Below, piece by piece: positions 6,120 through 6,619 of a stretch of DNA of 6,619 nucleotides. Origin of the DNA: an uncultured Actinomycetes bacterium. Its GTDB lineage: Bacteria; Actinomycetota; Actinomycetes; S36-B12. The stretch is from contig CALFIA010000354.1 in the NCBI GenBank assembly GCA_937876275.1, positions 1-6,619 on the forward strand. Reading direction: 5' to 3'. The translations under genes were made by a program, and so were the position numbers. The notes beneath the pieces were generated by a model. The model worked only from the letters and a program-made list of their open reading frames with translations. It was not told where the DNA came from and did no database searches. Every line of letters starts with the position of its first letter. Position 1 is the first letter of the stretch.

Positions 6120-6619
6120 CGGGCTACCGCTCCCGCAAAGACGTAGGACGCCACCGGATCGAACTGCTCATCGGCAGACGTGGTGGTTGCCGCGATGAAC
6201 TCATCGCGGAAGTACTTGAGAGCGGCCGGGTACGGCGTGGCCGCCGCGTCGCCGAGCGCGCAGAATGAACGGCCGGCGATCTGGCCGCACAGGCTCACCA
6301 AGGTCTCGACCTCGGCTTCGCTGCCGTGGCCATGCTCGAACTTCTCGAGCACGCCGGTGATCCAGTACGTGCCTTCACGACACGGGGTGCACTTGCCGCA
6401 CGACTCGTGCTTGTAGAACTCGAGCCAGCGGGTGACGGCCTTGACCACCGAGACGGTGTCGTCGAAGAGCATCGGAGTGCCGGTGCCGAGCATCGTGCCG
6501 GCAGCGGCCATGTCTTCGTAGGTCAGCGGGACGTCGAGGTGGTCGGGCGTGAGCATCGGGACGCTGGAGCCGCCGGGGATCCAGAAGTTCAGCTCGTGCC
6601 CAGCACGGACGCCGCCGGC
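6116..6619 (-). CDS. nuoF: NADH-quinone oxidoreductase subunit F, C-terminal 167 residues (cut by the right window edge)
   Basis: NuoF oxidises NADH via FMN and carries the 4Fe-4S cluster N3, the entry point of electrons into complex I. The frame is open to the edge and continues upstream of the internal Met at 6556: the first visible residues, AGGVRAGHELNFWIPGGSS, match the family, so the true start is outside the window. The N3 ligands are visible as SCGKCTPCREGT (C74, C77, C80 of the fragment) and SFCALGDAAA (C120). The FMN- and NADH-binding Rossmann-type region lies mostly beyond the edge. The fragment ends in a short, poorly conserved tail (about 145-167) whose TGA overlaps the nuoG ATG by 4 nt, which indicates coupled translation. 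A related HoxF or formate dehydrogenase beta subunit is excluded by the adjoining nuoG-nuoL genes. Confidence 0.97.
   Translation of the reverse strand, partial: AGGVRAGHELNFWIPGGSSVPMLTPDHLDVPLTYEDMAAAGTMLGTGTPMLFDDTVSVVKAVTRWLEFYKHESCGKCTPCREGTYWITGVLEKFEHGHGSEAEVETLVSLCGQIAGRSFCALGDAAATPYPAALKYFRDEFIAATTTSADEQFDPVASYVFAGAVAR

Noticed and set aside
6116..6556. nuoF starting at the internal ATG at 6556.
   Set aside because: The frame continues to the window edge with family-conserved residues (GHELNFWIPGGSS), so the Met is internal and the gene is simply cut off.
1..6619. A hidden novel system (defence island, mobile element, CRISPR, RNA gene) within the window.
   Set aside because: All but 54 bases are occupied by seven canonical nuo genes; I saw no repeat array, no tRNA- or rRNA-like sequence, no transposase and no compositional break.

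Overview
The window is an ordinary, gap-free piece of an actinobacterial nuo operon, the genes for proton-pumping NADH:quinone oxidoreductase (respiratory complex I, NDH-1). Every gene lies on the minus strand. In transcription order, from the right edge to the left, they are nuoF (5' end cut by the right edge), nuoG, nuoH, nuoI, nuoJ, nuoK and nuoL (3' part cut by the left edge). This matches the canonical F-G-H-I-J-K-L order. A high-GC actinobacterium (Actinomycetota) is suggested by the GC-rich sequence with strongly GC-biased third codon positions, by the long C-terminal extensions of NuoH and NuoJ, and by a NuoJ tail motif of the PGVYARHNAVDTPALLPDG type that I recall from actinobacterial NuoJ proteins. 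The genus cannot be fixed from this window.

Region by region: 6116-6619 encodes the C-terminal part of NuoF with the N3 iron-sulfur ligands. 3735-6119 encodes NuoG with ligands for N1b, N5, N4 and the lineage-restricted N7 cluster. 2395-3738 encodes the membrane subunit NuoH at the quinone site. 1860-2402 encodes NuoI with two 4Fe-4S clusters. 1087-1863 and 791-1090 encode the membrane subunits NuoJ and NuoK. 1-736 encodes the first 245 residues of the antiporter-like subunit NuoL. The only non-coding stretch is the 54-nt nuoK-nuoL gap (737-790).

Together the products form the electron path (NADH to FMN and N3 on NuoF, then NuoG, NuoI, and quinone at NuoH/NuoI) and the start of the proton-pumping membrane arm (NuoH, J, K, L). 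Four junctions use the 4-nt ATGA stop/start overlap and one an 8-nt overlap, which points to tight translational coupling. The nuoK-nuoL junction is the exception: it is open, and the nuoL Shine-Dalgarno lies mostly in the loop of a small perfect hairpin. I see no promoter, terminator, RNA gene, repeat array or mobile element, and no undescribed system. The points most worth checking are the nuoK-nuoL junction and the two C-terminal extensions.
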